Source of the DNA: Alphaproteobacteria bacterium
GTDB lineage: Bacteria > Pseudomonadota > Alphaproteobacteria > Thalassobaculales > Thalassobaculaceae
Direction: 5' to 3'
Assembly (NCBI GenBank): GCA_028822575.1
Contig: JAPKDN010000184.1
Coordinates: forward strand, 1 to 6,658
DNA: 6,658 nucleotides
A model generated the notes under the pieces. That model ran no database searches and had not been told where the DNA came from. It was given only the letters and a program-made list of their open reading frames with translations. A program made the translations under genes and the position numbers. Below are positions 4,923 through 6,658 of this stretch, piece by piece. Within the stretch, counting starts at the first letter, position 1. The number at the start of each line of letters is the position of its first letter.

Positions 4923-6658
4923 TCAAGCCGTCGCCAGGTGCTCCGCCGCGTTGAAATATGGAAGATTATCCCGCGCCGAGCACCCCATCACCGCCAGACG
5001 TTCAGCGATCTTGATCGCCTTGGAGTATTTCCTCTCGATCTCCAAGCTTGAACAGTTCTCCAGCACATCACCACAGAGATAGATGCCGTAATGAGCTTGG
5101 ACGGTCCGCACATGGCGTCCGGCGAGCATGGCATCGGCGAGGTTCGCGATATCGAAGCTGTTTTGCTTGGTCATCTGAATCTTGCGCTTGACCAAATGCC
5201 CACGGATTTCAGCTTCGGTTTCCAAGACGTGATCCCAATATTCCGAGTCGGACTCGGTTTTCTCCGGCGAGACCGATGCGAATGCCATACAAAAAGCCAG
5301 GAACACCTTCTCCCTTGGCTCCGCCAGTTTCCAAGCCGTTCCGCCCATCGCGCTCCACACGGAAATATTCATTTCCTGGTGGATCGCCCTTGAACGGTCG
5401 AGGAAAAGTCGACGCACGCTGATTTCGTTTGGCGCGTTATCGACATTCTGCTCCTGGAAGATATCCGCCGCGACGTGCGAGCCACAGGCGGGGCATTGGG
5501 AATCGGCGTGCACCGGCTTTTTATATATATGCGAGCAGCGCAGACTGGATGGAAGTTTCTGCTCGCACAGCATGTAGGAGAAGTCTTTGTCTTCGCGGGT
5601 CTGTTCCTGGCCGATCCAGTTAAAACGATTCTTGAAACGTTCGAACGAGCGGCGATGGCTCCATAATTCCCATTGCAGCTTTTCCACCGGGCCGAAGGTG
5701 CTCCAGTTCGAGCTAACATCGATGACGATGCATTTTACCTTATCCTTCGCCGCGCGCAGGCCACGTCCGACGGTTTGTCCCCAAAGTACCTTCGAGAGGG
5801 TCGGGCGCAGATGGACGATAATATTGCAATGCGGGTTGTCCCAGCCCTCGGCCAGCACCCCGACCGAAACCATGGCCTCGATCTCTCCAACCTCGTGTTG
5901 ACCGAGAAGCTTCATGCGTTCCCGGATGGGGGTCTTCGCCGTGACTATCGCCGCCGAAATCCCTGATGCCTGAATGCGGGCCAACGTCACCTCGGCCACG
6001 GTGACATCCGGACAAAACCAAGCAGAAATGGGTTTCGGCGTTACGTTCTCTCGTTCCCGTGCGTAAGCTAACATGGCGTAGTCAATCATCGAGGATTTAA
6101 CAATCGCCGGCGCAAGGGTCGCGACCGGGAAGTCGCCAGAATTAATATCAATACCGGTCAAATCCAGATCGTGCACGAAATACGGCCGGTATATCGGTGG
6201 CACTAGAATGCCATCCTCGATCAGCGTATCGATATCGGCGCAATCAATGATGGCGTCGAAGGCGAGGCTGAGCTGATCCTTCTGATCACCGGTCCGTCGT
6301 TCAGGGGACGCGGTGAGGCCAATGAACCGAGCATCCGGCTTACCGTGATCTTCGAAGCATTTGATAATTTGCTTGTAACTCTTGCCGTTCGGCGAAACCC
6401 GGTGCGCCTCGTCGACGATGATCAGATCCACGAGCGAAATCGCATTTTCCAACAGATCCATCGCCCGCATATTGGTCGATAACAGGATATCGTAATCCAG
6501 GAACGCTGGCACGCAATCGGTCACTTCCAGTTTGTGGACCCTGTGCTTGGCGCTCAGGGCCCGTTCCAGTTGTTCCAGCAACACAAGGCGGTGGCATAGG
6601 ACCAAAATCTTCCGGCCAGGAAAAAAGGTGGAGACGATCTCGCTCGCCAGAACGGTCT
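4923..6658 (-). CDS. Superfamily 2 DEAH-box helicase, RadD/YejH-like, N-terminus beyond the right edge
   Basis: The frame is open to the right edge, so the true start and Walker A motif lie outside; 577 residues are visible. The first of them, TVLASEIV, fit the helix just after a GxGKT loop. Numbered from there, motif Ia-like ILVLCHR is at 17-23, motif II DEAH at 82-85 in LIIVDEAHR, motif III TAS at 115-117 in GLTASPERR, motif V GVLAEGWDNP at 266-275 and motif VI QTVGRGLR at 294-301. Both RecA-like domains are thus present. A following CSH...CPAC cluster (Cys374, Cys388, Cys391, perhaps His376) could bind zinc, as in RadD, the E. coli repair helicase. The last 180 or so residues match no family I recognise. 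The likely role is ATP-driven DNA remodelling in repair; a restriction or defence subunit is a less likely alternative. TTG at 6605 is not the start because the frame continues upstream with conserved sequence. No functional link to the TRAP operon is evident. Confidence 0.88.
   Translation of the reverse strand, partial: TVLASEIVSTFFPGRKILVLCHRLVLLEQLERALSAKHRVHKLEVTDCVPAFLDYDILLSTNMRAMDLLENAISLVDLIIVDEAHRVSPNGKSYKQIIKCFEDHGKPDARFIGLTASPERRTGDQKDQLSLAFDAIIDCADIDTLIEDGILVPPIYRPYFVHDLDLTGIDINSGDFPVATLAPAIVKSSMIDYAMLAYARERENVTPKPISAWFCPDVTVAEVTLARIQASGISAAIVTAKTPIRERMKLLGQHEVGEIEAMVSVGVLAEGWDNPHCNIIVHLRPTLSKVLWGQTVGRGLRAAKDKVKCIVIDVSSNWSTFGPVEKLQWELWSHRRSFERFKNRFNWIGQEQTREDKDFSYMLCEQKLPSSLRCSHIYKKPVHADSQCPACGSHVAADIFQEQNVDNAPNEISVRRLFLDRSRAIHQEMNISVWSAMGGTAWKLAEPREKVFLAFCMAFASVSPEKTESDSEYWDHVLETEAEIRGHLVKRKIQMTKQNSFDIANLADAMLAGRHVRTVQAHYGIYLCGDVLENCSSLEIERKYSKAIKIAERLAVMGCSARDNLPYFNAAEHLATA

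Noticed and set aside
4923..6658. Helicase as part of an antiviral defence system
   Set aside because: No nuclease, methylase or other defence gene is visible, and the motifs fit a RadD-like repair helicase; the genes to the right would be needed to reopen this.
1..6658. Insertion sequence, integrase, tRNA attachment site or CRISPR array
   Set aside because: No transposase or integrase frame, no tRNA-like sequence and no regularly spaced repeats were seen.

Overview
This window looks like part of a proteobacterial chromosome, most likely alphaproteobacterial. That is an inference from the gene families (TctC/Bug-type binding protein relic, TRAP transporter, glutathione S-transferase) and the GC-rich third codon positions; nothing here fixes a genus. 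Coding density is high and I see no rRNA, tRNA, insertion sequence or CRISPR array.

Layout from left to right. (1) Positions 1-485, minus strand: the 5' half of a decayed TctC/Bug-type periplasmic binding protein gene. It keeps a ribosome-binding site and start, but carries at least two stop codons and two frameshifts. (2) Positions 486-734: an intergenic region with several small inverted repeats, one of them a perfect 6-6-6 palindrome. (3) Positions 735-2069, plus strand: an intact CoA-transferase of the acetyl-CoA hydrolase/4-hydroxybutyrate CoA-transferase family. (4) Positions 2104-4786, minus strand, in transcription order: a TRAP small permease (DctQ type), a TRAP large permease (DctM type) and a glutathione S-transferase. 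They are spaced like an operon, and the transferase converges on the CoA-transferase. (5) Positions 4923-6658, minus strand: most of a superfamily 2 DEAH-box helicase resembling RadD/YejH, running off the right edge before its Walker A motif.

Working picture (inference). The TRAP permease pair would import an organic acid if it is paired with a binding protein encoded elsewhere, because no DctP-type gene is present. The CoA-transferase would activate a carboxylate by moving CoA from an acyl-CoA donor. The glutathione transferase could act on an electrophilic substrate or intermediate. This suggests a small catabolic cluster for a carboxylic acid, possibly aromatic or substituted, but the substrate cannot be read from the sequence. 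The dead tctC-like gene suggests an older uptake system in the same area has been lost. The helicase is probably unrelated to this metabolism.

I looked for an undescribed system and did not find convincing evidence of one. The observations most worth checking are the multiply disrupted tctC relic, the palindrome cluster in front of the CoA-transferase, and the TRAP permease pair without a binding protein.
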